Shown here one piece after another: positions 19,101-27,641 of a stretch of DNA of 64,000 nucleotides. The stretch's first letter is position 1. Each line of letters begins with the position of its first letter. Under the pieces are notes generated by a model. It searched no databases. It saw only the letters and a program-made list of their open reading frames with translations, and was not told where the DNA came from. The position numbers were made by a program, and so were the translations under genes. Origin of the DNA: GCA-002733465 sp965230525 (GTDB lineage Bacteria > Pseudomonadota > Gammaproteobacteria > Enterobacterales > Kangiellaceae); NCBI GenBank assembly GCA_965230525.1, contig OZ246008.1:62001-126000 (forward strand), written 5' to 3'.

Positions 19101-22100
19101 CACCTGACGGAAGTTCAAACTCTGCCTCAACATCGGCACCGTCTTCACTGGAGGTTTGTTCTGATGCAATTGGTTCTGCGAACTCGGGTTCGGGCGCAGT
19201 ATCTTCAATTTCTAATTCGAGACTTTCAGATTCAACAACCGGCGCGACTGTAACATCATCGGCTTTGGCCGAATCATCTAACGCAGCATTTGGATTAATA
19301 TGAATTTCTAAGAGGTTTATTTCGTCATCCGCAGCGCTTGGCCAACGGTAACTACGTAGAACATCAACCATTTGAACTAATTTATCGGTGGCCATGTTAA
19401 CCAATGAGAAATCTGAATCAGACAGCTTTCGGCCAAAATCCAAATGAGTATTGAAAATGTTTTCGACAGCCATTGCTAAGTCACCAATCGACATAGCACC
19501 AGCCATTCGAGAGCTACCTTTAAAAGTGTGGTAGATTCGACGCAGTTCTTTGGTTATATTGCCGCTTTCTAAATTATCTTTCCAGCGCTGTAATAATCCT
19601 TCGGCAGACTCGATAAGCTCATCAGCTTCTTCAACAAATAGCTCGACCAATTCTTCATCCATGTCTTCTGGCGCGCTTTGTTTAGACGCCTCACTTATCC
19701 AACTGATTATTTCATCGTTGAGTGCTTCAGGCGCTTTAATATCTTCTTCCGACACTAAATGGCTGAGCATTTGCGAGAGTTCGTCAACACCAGCTGATAG
19801 CAACCGTTTGTATTGCTGCTTGTCATCTTCCGTCGATACTTCGACCGCGGCTAACTGTTCACAGGTTGAAGCGAACGATTGAATTTCCTGAATACCAACC
19901 ATTTCACTGCCACGCATAAAGGCGTGCAGTTCAGATGTAATTTGTTGGTGGTTAATTTCATCACCAGCCTCAAGTAGCGATTGCACTTCCGCAAGAATGT
20001 CAGAGCCTTCGGTAAGGAAAATAGACACCAATTGTTGATCGCGTTGCTGAACACCACCATCAACATGCTCACCGGCAGGTTTAGCACCTGTGATTGTATC
20101 GAGGCGTTTCAATAAATCGCCAAGAGGTGAAGAATCAACAGTTTGAGTTTCTTTCAATTGCTCAACCACATTGGTTAAGAACGTTGCACAATCACTTAAG
20201 AAAGCGATAGTTTCGCTATCGAAACGACGGTTGCTTCCTTTGGTCATTCGCGCATATTTCTCGATTGGACCGGTTAACTTGGCGATTGCTTCAACTCTCG
20301 CCATATGAGCGCTGCCTTTTAAGGTATGCAGTGCTCTGATTAAATCGTCACTAACTACAACGCTAACGTTGTTGCTATTTTCATCTACAAATTGATGGAT
20401 CGCTTTTAAATGGACTTGCGCTTCGGTCACAAAGATTTCAAGCAATACCGGATCAATCGTTTCTTCTTCGGCTTCGGTGGCAACTTCTTCCGACAAAGTA
20501 GGAATAGCTTCTAGGTTCTCTTCCGCAACTTCGGGTGCTGATTCAGATGCAAACACAAAGTCAGTTAAATTGAGACCTTTTGAAATATGCTCTGCTCTTG
20601 CAATAAGCTCTGCAATATCATCACCTTGGTGCGCTTGATTTTCTGAAAACTCTTTAACTAATTGAGGCAACTTGCCAAGGGTGTCATTTAACGCACCCAA
20701 CACTGGTTGCTCAGCGGGAATAGACTCCTCAATGACCTTGTTGAGCATATTTTCAATCGCCCAAGAAAGCTCGCCAATAGTTGCAGCGCCAACTAAACGA
20801 CCACTTCCTTTTAGGGTATGGAAAGAACGTCGAATAGTGGTAAGCGCTTCTGAATTATTTGTATCATTTATCCATTGCGGCAAAGTATTTTGAATAACTT
20901 CAATTTCTTCTTCGGCTTCTTCAAGAAATATTTCGAGTACTTCATCATCGATTAATGATTCGTCCACCACTTTCTCAGCAGACGCTTGATTTATCGGAAC
21001 CACTACCGCTGAGCTTTGCTCTTCAGTAACAGGTTCAATAGAAGGTTGCTCCACAGCTTGCTCGGCTGTTTCCACTTCTACATCTGTTTCAACCGGTGCA
21101 GCGGCTTGCGACTCCGCTTTCTTAATGGCATCGACAAGTAAATCGATGCTTGATTGAGCACTGTTTAAAATAGAAATAATCGCCTTACTATTGCCCTCTT
21201 CTGTTCCTTCTAAGTAGTAGTCAACACTTGTCACAATGTCTGCAAGTGCATCTAAGTATTCTTCGGTTGGCGTAGTTGAAACACCGATCAAACAGTTGGT
21301 CACATAAGCTTCTGCTACTTCAAGAACTTTAGCGGCCGCACGGTATTCAACAATTCTCATAGCGCCTAACACTTCGGTTAGTAGCTCGGGTACCACTTTA
21401 AGTTCAGCCGGATTAAATGATGAGGCAATATAATTAATCATGCCATCTTTAGCCAGCTGCAAGTTCTTTCTAGCAACACTAACCAACGCCACCGTTGCAT
21501 CATCCACTTGGCTTTCAATTGAGCGTTGTTCACCGACTTCAGTAGCACTTTCCGCTTCTTCACTTTCAGCGGTAAAGCGCTCAATATCAAAGTTACTTAA
21601 GTTGGCATCAACAAATAGCAATGCACCCGCAATATCCATGATCGCTGCATCTGTGGGCAGGTCATTACTTTTAATTGCTTTCTTTAGTGTTTTGGTTTGC
21701 TCGCGTATTACATCACGCGGAATTGGCAGTTCAAGTACCGTTAAGGTATCGGCAATTTTATCTAGCGAGTCATTAAGAGCAACGAGTTGGCTTTGTTCTT
21801 TAGTGGTGGCTCTCACATAAAGGTCGAGCTGGTCTTTAACCGATGCAAGTTCCTCACTAATGGCCTCGATAACACTTTCCATAGCAGCGGAGTCAGGTCT
21901 AGCCAATTGCTGCTGTTGCTTTTTGATTGTTTCGCTTTCCGGTAGCGACTCTTCCAGATTAAATTCTTGCTTGAGAGAGACAACACGTGCATTTTTAGAA
22001 TTAGAACGTGCAACAAAATATAACAACTTAGATAGTAATTGAGCAGGTATTTCGTCATTTAGAGCCACTTCACCTTCATCGGCTAAGCGTTTAATTTGTC

Positions 22101-22833
22101 GATCAACTTGTGCCAGAAGTGCATGCACTTCTTTCATTTTGTAATGGCCTTTTTCTGCAATTGAAAAAATAAAGCCATCGGCCACCCACCAAAGTCTAGC
22201 GACCGGTGTGCCCTCGGTTAATGCTTCTAATCTAACTAATACTTTATGAATTCTTGCTAAGCTTTCTTTAACGGCTTGACCACGTATCACTCCGGCCAAT
22301 CCTTTCTGGAAATGAGCTCTCAGTTTCTTGCAGTTCTCTTGAAATGAAACTGTTTTTTCTTGCTCCGAAACTTGTTCATGTGGCTTTGGTGGCTCAACAC
22401 TGGTGGTATCGGCAGAGAAAAATTCGTTTTCGTTAACCGGTGGTAAGTTTGAAGAAGAACGTAGTTCATTAATCAGTGGAAGCAAAATAACCGGAATGTC
22501 TTTTTGCCCGCTTTCAACTCTCTCGAGATAGCCGGGCATTTGCATCAAAGCACGCATCAGCACTTCAAATGAGGACTCCTGTACAGGACCATCTTGTTTC
22601 GACATTTTCTCAGCCAAGACTTCCATTTCAGATGCTAGTCTTGCGGCACCGTCAAAGCCAAGCATTTGCAGAGTTCCCTGCACTTGATGCAAGCAATTGA
22701 TACAAAATTGAATTTGAGTCTTGTCTTGATTATCTTCAACAAAGGTTTCTAACCCTTGACGAGCTTGCTCAAGTGTATTGTTTATTTCTTTTCTGACCCA
22801 ACTTAAAGCCAATTGGTCATAATTGTCAGTCAT
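16138..22833 (-). CDS. chpA: ChpA multi-HPt hybrid sensor kinase/response regulator of the twitching chemosensory system
   Basis: A 2231-residue CheA homologue. Histidine phosphotransfer-like sites in order: His49 (HQVQG, degenerate), His672 (HTLKG), His836 (HTLKG), His970 (HAFMRG, degenerate), His1102 (HTFKG) and His1491 (HTFKG). Then come a dimerisation region (about 1610-1680), an HATPase domain with N-box RNAMDHG (about 1820), GRGVGMD and GSTF boxes, a CheW-like domain (from about 1960) and a C-terminal receiver with phosphoacceptor Asp2160. P. aeruginosa ChpA is laid out the same way, with eight Xpt modules. Acidic linkers separate the modules; one holds EPSAEL repeats. It overlaps cheR by 4 bases. 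It phosphorylates PilG and PilH and so controls pilus extension and retraction. Confidence 0.95.
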   Translation of the reverse strand: MTDNYDQLALSWVRKEINNTLEQARQGLETFVEDNQDKTQIQFCINCLHQVQGTLQMLGFDGAARLASEMEVLAEKMSKQDGPVQESSFEVLMRALMQMPGYLERVESGQKDIPVILLPLINELRSSSNLPPVNENEFFSADTTSVEPPKPHEQVSEQEKTVSFQENCKKLRAHFQKGLAGVIRGQAVKESLARIHKVLVRLEALTEGTPVARLWWVADGFIFSIAEKGHYKMKEVHALLAQVDRQIKRLADEGEVALNDEIPAQLLSKLLYFVARSNSKNARVVSLKQEFNLEESLPESETIKKQQQQLARPDSAAMESVIEAISEELASVKDQLDLYVRATTKEQSQLVALNDSLDKIADTLTVLELPIPRDVIREQTKTLKKAIKSNDLPTDAAIMDIAGALLFVDANLSNFDIERFTAESEEAESATEVGEQRSIESQVDDATVALVSVARKNLQLAKDGMINYIASSFNPAELKVVPELLTEVLGAMRIVEYRAAAKVLEVAEAYVTNCLIGVSTTPTEEYLDALADIVTSVDYYLEGTEEGNSKAIISILNSAQSSIDLLVDAIKKAESQAAAPVETDVEVETAEQAVEQPSIEPVTEEQSSAVVVPINQASAEKVVDESLIDDEVLEIFLEEAEEEIEVIQNTLPQWINDTNNSEALTTIRRSFHTLKGSGRLVGAATIGELSWAIENMLNKVIEESIPAEQPVLGALNDTLGKLPQLVKEFSENQAHQGDDIAELIARAEHISKGLNLTDFVFASESAPEVAEENLEAIPTLSEEVATEAEEETIDPVLLEIFVTEAQVHLKAIHQFVDENSNNVSVVVSDDLIRALHTLKGSAHMARVEAIAKLTGPIEKYARMTKGSNRRFDSETIAFLSDCATFLTNVVEQLKETQTVDSSPLGDLLKRLDTITGAKPAGEHVDGGVQQRDQQLVSIFLTEGSDILAEVQSLLEAGDEINHQQITSELHAFMRGSEMVGIQEIQSFASTCEQLAAVEVSTEDDKQQYKRLLSAGVDELSQMLSHLVSEEDIKAPEALNDEIISWISEASKQSAPEDMDEELVELFVEEADELIESAEGLLQRWKDNLESGNITKELRRIYHTFKGSSRMAGAMSIGDLAMAVENIFNTHLDFGRKLSDSDFSLVNMATDKLVQMVDVLRSYRWPSAADDEINLLEIHINPNAALDDSAKADDVTVAPVVESESLELEIEDTAPEPEFAEPIASEQTSSEDGADVEAEFELPSGETADETIEEFALPEEMPLSEEELSDELSDDQIPTLEEAEDTSEITLESVELESAETELVEAELVEAESEESLTDEEPSVEFEYSEELEPSAEIEPSAELEPSAELEPSAELEPSVESEAQDSEVLTSESMQDSTEEAVEQSETTSELADDIHEEVAHADEVLEGFIEKEATPSSEATIVENTIAPAAPVVATGNVYPINLDEDGQEVLEIYLEEADELLISLDEAMHAWSEDQSDSDAIDTMQRNFHTFKGGARLADLVVLGDLTHEMETYFEKVNEGSIQTKPEHVQFMLRGYDVIENLVKEVKEQNQMTLPVEYFQQLKDLIAGKDIQSGTEEKAEATPAEQETSAEIKEQSKEAPSAEIVSFEKRKAKQDEERRKPAQQVADTVRVNSNQLENLVNLAGETSIFRSRLEQQMTVLRYNLDEMSSTVERLRDQLRNLDIETEAQISYRREISGGTEYDDFDPLEMDRYTRQQELTRGLGESAVDLMNLKETLDYLTSDSETLLLQQGRVNTEMQESLMQTRMTPFESLVPRLRRMVRQISTELGKTIELSISADGEMDRSVLERLIAPLEHMLRNAMDHGIESPQDRKNANKPETGKISISLYREGGEVFVKIKDDGRGLNLDAIRKKAIERGLINEGTDLNRHELHQLILEAGFSTAEKVTQISGRGVGMDVVNSEIKQLGGVIDINSEQGLGSTFTVRLPFTVSVNQALMVQIGEEVYAIPLSNIEGIVRVSPFELEEYYSNPESKFAYAGIDYSMYYLGQMLNHSSRASLAGVSQPLPVLLLHGADHPTALQVDDLLGSREIVVKSIGSQLSSVSGLSGATIQGDGRVVLILDMPALIRRVDAHVIDSAVAEEVVEEEKVPTVMVVDDSITVRKVTTRLLERYDFEVVTAKDGVDAVTVLADTVPDVMLLDIEMPRMDGFELATIIRHDERLKQIPIIMITSRTGEKHRERAEAIGVNRYMGKPYNEVDLLETINGLLTDNS
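18761..18850 (-). repeat. Five tandem 18-bp repeats inside chpA (EPSAEL)
   Basis: Five consecutive 18-base units based on GACGGCTCTAGTTCTGCT (coding strand reversed) encode EPSAEL/EPSAEI four times plus a diverged EPSVES. Units 2 and 3 are identical and the fourth and fifth have drifted. They lie in the acidic linker between the fifth and sixth HPt-like domains. Such an in-frame repeat can change length by slippage without breaking the gene. Confidence 0.85.
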
Positions 22834-23732
22834 GCCAGCTCCGAATTCTTAGTTTGACTGTTTTCGCGCTTGATGTACGCTAAACAATGTTTATTATCTA
22901 CTCTGGTCAAATTTTCATTGTCCACGTTTGTTACTTCACCGTGACCGAGAATTAAAATTCCGCCAGGTTTTAGCCGCTCTTCAAAATCTTTGATGATGGC
23001 TGATTTTCTTTCCTGTCTAAAATAAATCATGACATTTTGACAGTAGATGACATCGAACAATTGTTTTGGCTCACTATTCAATTCGAGAATATTTGCCTGC
23101 ATAAAACATGTTCGCTTTTTAATTTCACTTTTAACTTGTATGTGATTGTCCGCCAGCTGATCAAAAAAATTATTAAATGATGTTGATGGCAAAAAATCCG
23201 AATTTTTGTTTGAGTAAATTCCTTCTCTAGCAACAGCTAACGATGGATAACTCACATCTATTCCAGTGACGCCGTAATAAGTTAAACGTTTCTGCTCATC
23301 TGACAGATTTGCACTTAACTTTTCCATTTCCATTGCGAGGGTATAAGTTTCCTCTCCAGTGGAACACCCTACACTCCACAACTGAATATCTTGGACTTGT
23401 TTCGGGTTTAATCGGAAGCCATGCGAAATTCGGTTGCGACAAAAACTGGTTACTAAATTTAGTGAGTCTAGATCTCGATAAAAACACGTTTCATGAACGG
23501 TTAACGAATCGACTAATCTTGCCCAGTCTAAACTTGAAACCTGACCACTATCGAGTAGGTCATAAAAATCTTTGTAACGCTTAATGCCTTTTTCTCTCAT
23601 ATGCCGATTCAAGCTGGTTACCAAAAATGCTTTTCGGGTTTCTGGTAACCATAAGCCGGTTCTCCGCTCTAACATTGACTGCCAAAGCAAAAATTCCTTC
23701 GCTTCCATTTCTGGAATCATAAAAGCAGACAT
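22830..23732 (-). CDS. pilK: CheR-type chemoreceptor methyltransferase, PilK
   Basis: A 300-residue CheR: helical N-terminal domain with the LVTSLNRHMREKGIKRYKDFYDLL pattern split across about residues 32-56, then a SAM-binding domain with LWSVGCSTGEETYTLA (motif I), and later CQNVMIYF (the conserved NxxxYF substrate motif). It would methylate glutamates of PilJ, opposing ChpB. It sits between pilJ and chpA exactly as pilK does in P. aeruginosa and overlaps chpA by 4 bases. AAGGAAA precedes the ATG. Confidence 0.93.
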   Translation of the reverse strand: MSAFMIPEMEAKEFLLWQSMLERRTGLWLPETRKAFLVTSLNRHMREKGIKRYKDFYDLLDSGQVSSLDWARLVDSLTVHETCFYRDLDSLNLVTSFCRNRISHGFRLNPKQVQDIQLWSVGCSTGEETYTLAMEMEKLSANLSDEQKRLTYYGVTGIDVSYPSLAVAREGIYSNKNSDFLPSTSFNNFFDQLADNHIQVKSEIKKRTCFMQANILELNSEPKQLFDVIYCQNVMIYFRQERKSAIIKDFEERLKPGGILILGHGEVTNVDNENLTRVDNKHCLAYIKRENSQTKNSELA

Positions 23733-23747
23733 TATTTTCCTTAGCGT

Positions 23748-25808
23748 CTATGCTTCGTCTGGCAATTTAAATCCGGCGATAGAATCGTTCAATTCGTCCG
23801 CTAGTTCAGCCAATTTACCGATAGAGTTTGCAGTATTTGCTGTACCTTCAGACGTTTGGTTTGTAATTTCCTGGATAACATTCATCGTATTAGATACGTG
23901 ACCCGCTGATGCGGCTTGTTGACGCGCAGCGTTTGAGATGTTTTGGATTAAGTCCGCCAAACTGGTTGATACACGCTCGATTTCTTCCAGTGCAACACCC
24001 GCATCTTGTGCAAGCCTTGCTCCATGTACCACCTCTGCGGTACTGGATTCCATCGAGATAACCGCTTCGTTTGTATCCGTTTGGATTGCTTTTACTAGCG
24101 CCTCAATTTGGTCTGTCGCGTTACCCGATCTTTCCGCAAGTCGCTGTACCTCATCCGCAACAACCGCGAAACCACGACCGGCCTCACCCGCCATCGATGC
24201 TTGGATTGCAGCGTTAAGTGCCAGAATGTTCGTTTGGTCCGAGATGTCATTGATCAGGGATACGATATCACCGATTTCTTGAGATGATTCACCCAGTCGC
24301 TTGATACGTTTTGATGTTTCTTGAATTTGCTCACGAATCGTGTCCATCCCTTGGATGGTATTTCGTACAACCTCACCACCTTTTTTCGCGATTTCAACCG
24401 ACTTTTCCGCAACCGTTGTTGATTCAGATGCGTTAGCAGATACTTGCTCGATGGAAACAGCCATTTCGTTGATCGCGGCTGAAGCGCCGGTAATTTCTTG
24501 TGCTTGGTTGCGCGATGCTTGTGCAAGTTCAATCGAGATGTTTTGCGTTTCGGTTGTCGCATTAGATAGCTTACCAACCGAGTCTTTGATTGTTGCAACC
24601 AGACTTCTCAATTGGTCGATGGTAAAGTTCATCGCATCAGCAATCGCCCCCGTAAAGTCCTCGGTTACGGTTGCATTTGCGGTCAAGTCACCATCCGCCA
24701 GTCCTTCCATTTCATCCAGAAGTCGAATGATCGCTTGTTGATTTCGTTCGTTTTGACGTTTTTCTTGGTCAGCGGTTATCCGTGCTTTTTGCGTTCGAAC
24801 CTCATCATCACCACGTTGACGTCTGTATAAAAGAATCAAAAGTATGATAACGAAACCACCAGCTACCGCAGAATATAACCAGTGACCAGGTCCAGTAATA
24901 TTAGTTTGTTCAGAGTAAGCGTTTTGTAAGTTTTCGGTTAAATCCAACATCGCGCTTGCTTGAACGAAGATTTCATCTGACGCTTCATGAACTTTAAATA
25001 ACTCATCTTTTGAGCCAATTACGAAGGTCACATTGTTTTTTAATGACTCATACAAGCCAGCAATTTCATTAAGCGAGTCAACCGCTTCGGGCGAAGTGAT
25101 TTTTCTTACCCCAAGCATTTCATCGCCTTCCAACATACCCGTCAAAATTTCACCAAAAAGGTCAACGTCTTGACCGAAGTTTTCAGATGCAATTTCAGCG
25201 TCTTCACCGCCAACTAGTACCTTTTGGAAGCTTCGAATAATTCGTTCTAGGTAGGTGGATTGTCGGGTTGCATACATAACTTGCTCAGCGGGAGCGCGCG
25301 CATCAAGCAAGATATCTTGTACATTAGTGTAGAGAAACTCCATTTGTGGAACCGATGAAGATAACTCTGTGGAAATTTGATAAAGCTTTACAACCGTTTC
25401 TTGAGCAGCAGAGATCTCTTCGGCGTTAGCTTGCATATCACTCCATAGGTCACCTACTTTCTTAACCTGATTGTTAAGAATGGCATCTGGAGAAATTCCT
25501 AATCCCTCAGATTCATTTCCTCGAGCAAGGTGATTAAACTGAGCCTGAAATTCCTTAACCCGTTGTTCCAACAAATCAAAGGCCGCGGGGTTACCCGTAG
25601 AGGCCTCCGCCGCATTCTTAGCGACCTGTTGGGATAGAACTCGTAAGTTACCCGCTTTAGTTAGCCGTTGCTGATTTTGTTGTCCTTGATAAACCCCGTA
25701 GGCAAGGTTTAACGCACCAAGCAAAATAGCCACTAGTAACAGGAAGATATACTTACCGGTGTTAGATTTAGTTCCGACTTGCTTGTTGTTGTTTTCTGCT
25801 GCGCTCAT
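23748..25808 (-). CDS. pilJ: Methyl-accepting chemoreceptor PilJ
   Basis: A 686-residue receptor with two membrane helices (about 20-40 and 312-328) flanking a helical periplasmic PilJ-type domain, then a HAMP-like segment and a long coiled-coil signalling domain. The hairpin tip (about residues 535-575) carries ISDQTNILALNAAIQAS followed by AGRGFAVVADEVQRLAERS, the highly conserved MCP contact region. In P. aeruginosa PilJ senses pilus-mediated surface contact and the major pilin and feeds ChpA through PilI and ChpC. AGGAAA precedes the ATG. Confidence 0.95.
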   Translation of the reverse strand: MSAAENNNKQVGTKSNTGKYIFLLLVAILLGALNLAYGVYQGQQNQQRLTKAGNLRVLSQQVAKNAAEASTGNPAAFDLLEQRVKEFQAQFNHLARGNESEGLGISPDAILNNQVKKVGDLWSDMQANAEEISAAQETVVKLYQISTELSSSVPQMEFLYTNVQDILLDARAPAEQVMYATRQSTYLERIIRSFQKVLVGGEDAEIASENFGQDVDLFGEILTGMLEGDEMLGVRKITSPEAVDSLNEIAGLYESLKNNVTFVIGSKDELFKVHEASDEIFVQASAMLDLTENLQNAYSEQTNITGPGHWLYSAVAGGFVIILLILLYRRQRGDDEVRTQKARITADQEKRQNERNQQAIIRLLDEMEGLADGDLTANATVTEDFTGAIADAMNFTIDQLRSLVATIKDSVGKLSNATTETQNISIELAQASRNQAQEITGASAAINEMAVSIEQVSANASESTTVAEKSVEIAKKGGEVVRNTIQGMDTIREQIQETSKRIKRLGESSQEIGDIVSLINDISDQTNILALNAAIQASMAGEAGRGFAVVADEVQRLAERSGNATDQIEALVKAIQTDTNEAVISMESSTAEVVHGARLAQDAGVALEEIERVSTSLADLIQNISNAARQQAASAGHVSNTMNVIQEITNQTSEGTANTANSIGKLAELADELNDSIAGFKLPDEA

Positions 25809-25890
25809 AGTTAATTTCCTGAAAGCAATATTTTATAAAAATGTGATTATGACGATGACTAAGTGAAAGCTACTGTGTCAAAGTTAAAAT

Positions 25891-25922
25891 CATTTATAGA
25901 GCAACTCATTTATAGAGCAACC
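25891..25922. repeat. 16-bp tandem duplication at the 3' end of pilI
   Basis: CATTTATAGAGCAACT is repeated head to tail (25891-25906 and 25907-25922, the second copy ending in C). The right-hand copy contains the last codons and stop of pilI; the left-hand one lies just after. It looks like a recent slippage duplication that leaves the protein intact. Confidence 0.8.
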
Positions 25923-26455
25923 TGACGAAATGCGGGCGTATCAGCTAAGGTATATAAGCTAAACACATTCCACAATTTTTCATCATTGTAAAAACCACCT
26001 TTTAAGTAAGGTGCCATCGCCTCATCGGGTATGGCGACATCTTCAACCCAATCTTCATCTTCAAAGTGATTGAGACCTAAGATTTCGTCAACAATTACGC
26101 CACAATGAACACCAGCATGATTAACCACCAGTAGTCTTTGTCGACGTAATGAGGACGACGCCTTTTGTCCTAAAAACCCATGAAGATCCATAATGGGCAA
26201 CAAAGTTCCTCGTATATTCGCTAATCCTTTTACCCAAGACTTAGCACCAGGCACTTTGGTATGTTGCGGAATTGACAAAATTTCAGCCACCTCATTGAGG
26301 TTAACCAAATAGTCATTTCCTGCCATTCGAAACCCAACCCCTGTCCAAAAGCGACTGAGATCTTGCTCTCGGGTTGAAAGCTGCGCATTTTCGAAACTAC
26401 GCTTCTCAACATCCTTTAAGAATTCGAATGCTTGTAAATTAGTATAGTCAGCCAT
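25910..26455 (-). CDS. pilI: CheW-like adaptor PilI
   Basis: A 181-residue CheW protein: an N-terminal helix (FLKDVEKRSFENAQ), then the beta-barrel pair of CheW (GVGFRMAGNDYLVNLNEVAEIL and WVKGLANIRGTLLPIMDLHGFLG, about residues 36-100). It couples PilJ to ChpA. It lies between pilH and pilJ in the canonical order, 8 bases after pilH. Confidence 0.94.
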   Translation of the reverse strand: MADYTNLQAFEFLKDVEKRSFENAQLSTREQDLSRFWTGVGFRMAGNDYLVNLNEVAEILSIPQHTKVPGAKSWVKGLANIRGTLLPIMDLHGFLGQKASSSLRRQRLLVVNHAGVHCGVIVDEILGLNHFEDEDWVEDVAIPDEAMAPYLKGGFYNDEKLWNVFSLYTLADTPAFRQVAL

Positions 26456-26463
26456 ATCCGGTA

Positions 26464-26829
26464 TTAGCTTCCTAATATCGCTTGAATGGTATTAATTAAA
26501 TTACCTTCATCAACTGGCTTAGTTAAATAGTCTTTTGCGCCCTGTCGCATTCCCCATATTTTGTCAGTCTCCTGATCTTTGGTCGTCACAATAACCACCG
26601 GAATATGAGCTGTCGTTGGCTCTTTTTTAAGCTGTCTAGTTGCTTGGAAGCCATTTAAACCCGGCATCACAACATCCATGAGTACGAGATCCGGCATTTC
26701 CACCTTTGCCACTTCCACACCTTGCTTGCCGCTTTCTGCGGTTACAACTTGATAGCTGTTTTTCTCTAAAATGGTGGTCAGCACATGCGTTTCTGTTGGC
26801 GAATCGTCGACAATCAAAATTTTAGACAT
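26464..26829 (-). CDS. pilH: Single-domain response regulator PilH
   Basis: A 121-residue CheY-like receiver: acidic pair Asp8-Asp9 (IVDDS), phosphoacceptor Asp52 (LVLMDVVMPG), Thr in VIVTTK and Lys in YLTKPV. In P. aeruginosa PilH is a phosphate sink or retraction regulator for PilT. GAGGAAG lies about 9 bases before the ATG. It is followed closely by pilI. Confidence 0.94.
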   Translation of the reverse strand: MSKILIVDDSPTETHVLTTILEKNSYQVVTAESGKQGVEVAKVEMPDLVLMDVVMPGLNGFQATRQLKKEPTTAHIPVVIVTTKDQETDKIWGMRQGAKDYLTKPVDEGNLINTIQAILGS

Positions 26830-26904
26830 TTAAGTTCTTCCTCGTTTATCACTGCTGTGAAAATTTATAAATAAATAGGTTTTCGATCGTATGTGGGTGA
26901 ACCA

Positions 26905-27291
26905 CTAAGCTTTCGCAACATGTTGCGAAATTGCACCCAACAACTCATCTCGGCTAAAAGGCTTGGTCAAATATTGGTCAGAACCAACTATTCTTCCTTT
27001 AGCTCGATCAAATAATCCATCCTTACTCGATAACATAATTACCGGAGTCGATTTAAATTCTTTATTGTTTTTGATTAGCGCACAGGTCTGATAACCATCA
27101 AGTCGTGGCATCATAATGTCGACAAATATAATATCGGGCTTGTTATCAGCGATTTTGGCTAACGCATCAAAACCGTCTGTCGCTGTCACTACATCACAGC
27201 CCACTTTTTTGAGTAAAGTCTCGGCGGTTCGTCGGATAGTTTTACTATCGTCGATTACCATCGCCTTTAGGCCTTCAAAACTGTTTTCCAT
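26905..27291 (-). CDS. pilG: Response regulator PilG
   Basis: A 128-residue CheY-like receiver with Asp14-Asp15 (VIDDS), phosphoacceptor Asp58 (IIFVDIMMPR), Ser in VIMLSSK and Lys in YLTKPF. PilG promotes pilus extension through PilB in P. aeruginosa. It is the first gene of the chemosensory operon, and GAGGA is present 8 bases before the ATG. It is divergent from gshB, the same neighbour as in P. aeruginosa. Confidence 0.95.
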   Translation of the reverse strand: MENSFEGLKAMVIDDSKTIRRTAETLLKKVGCDVVTATDGFDALAKIADNKPDIIFVDIMMPRLDGYQTCALIKNNKEFKSTPVIMLSSKDGLFDRAKGRIVGSDQYLTKPFSRDELLGAISQHVAKA

Positions 27292-27641
27292 TCAACTGGT
27301 CCTCATCGAACGATTTGCAACTCGTTCATACTTTGGTTTGCGTTACGGGTTCCACACTCTCGTGCGCTATTTATTCTGTGGGGTTTTTATCACAAAAGGC
27401 CGCTATCTACCACACAGATATCCCGATTTTGCCAACCTATCGTTTTTTAATACTCAATGAGATATTAGAAAATAAAATGATAAGAATCAAACTTTTAAAC
27501 TACTTGTTAACTGTAAGACTTTAAAAAGAGCATCTAAGTGTTTGATTATTATGATTTTATAGTTGTAAATTTAATTCGGTACCCTATAATAGGATCAGCA
27601 CGTAAAATACATTTCCTACCTAACTATAGTAGATTTCTGAG
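27292..27641. promoter_or_regulatory. Divergent control region between pilG and gshB
   Basis: A 350-base gene-free region. Toward gshB there is a good promoter: TTGTAA (27563-27568), 16-base spacer, perfect TATAAT (27585-27590), about 50 bases before the ATG. The half next to pilG must hold the promoter of the chemosensory operon, but I see no box pair I would defend. The region is AT-rich near gshB. Short frames read through it in both directions but have no coding features. Confidence 0.6.

Noticed and set aside
18650..19303. 217-codon plus-strand frame, Ser-rich
   Set aside because: It is the antisense of the acidic Glu/Ser/Asp-rich chpA linker; Glu and Ser codons read backwards give Ser-rich frames. 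The same explains 13842-14372 opposite chpB.
27116..27524. Two frames across the pilG-gshB region
   Set aside because: They run over pilG in antisense and the promoter region and show no coding signal.
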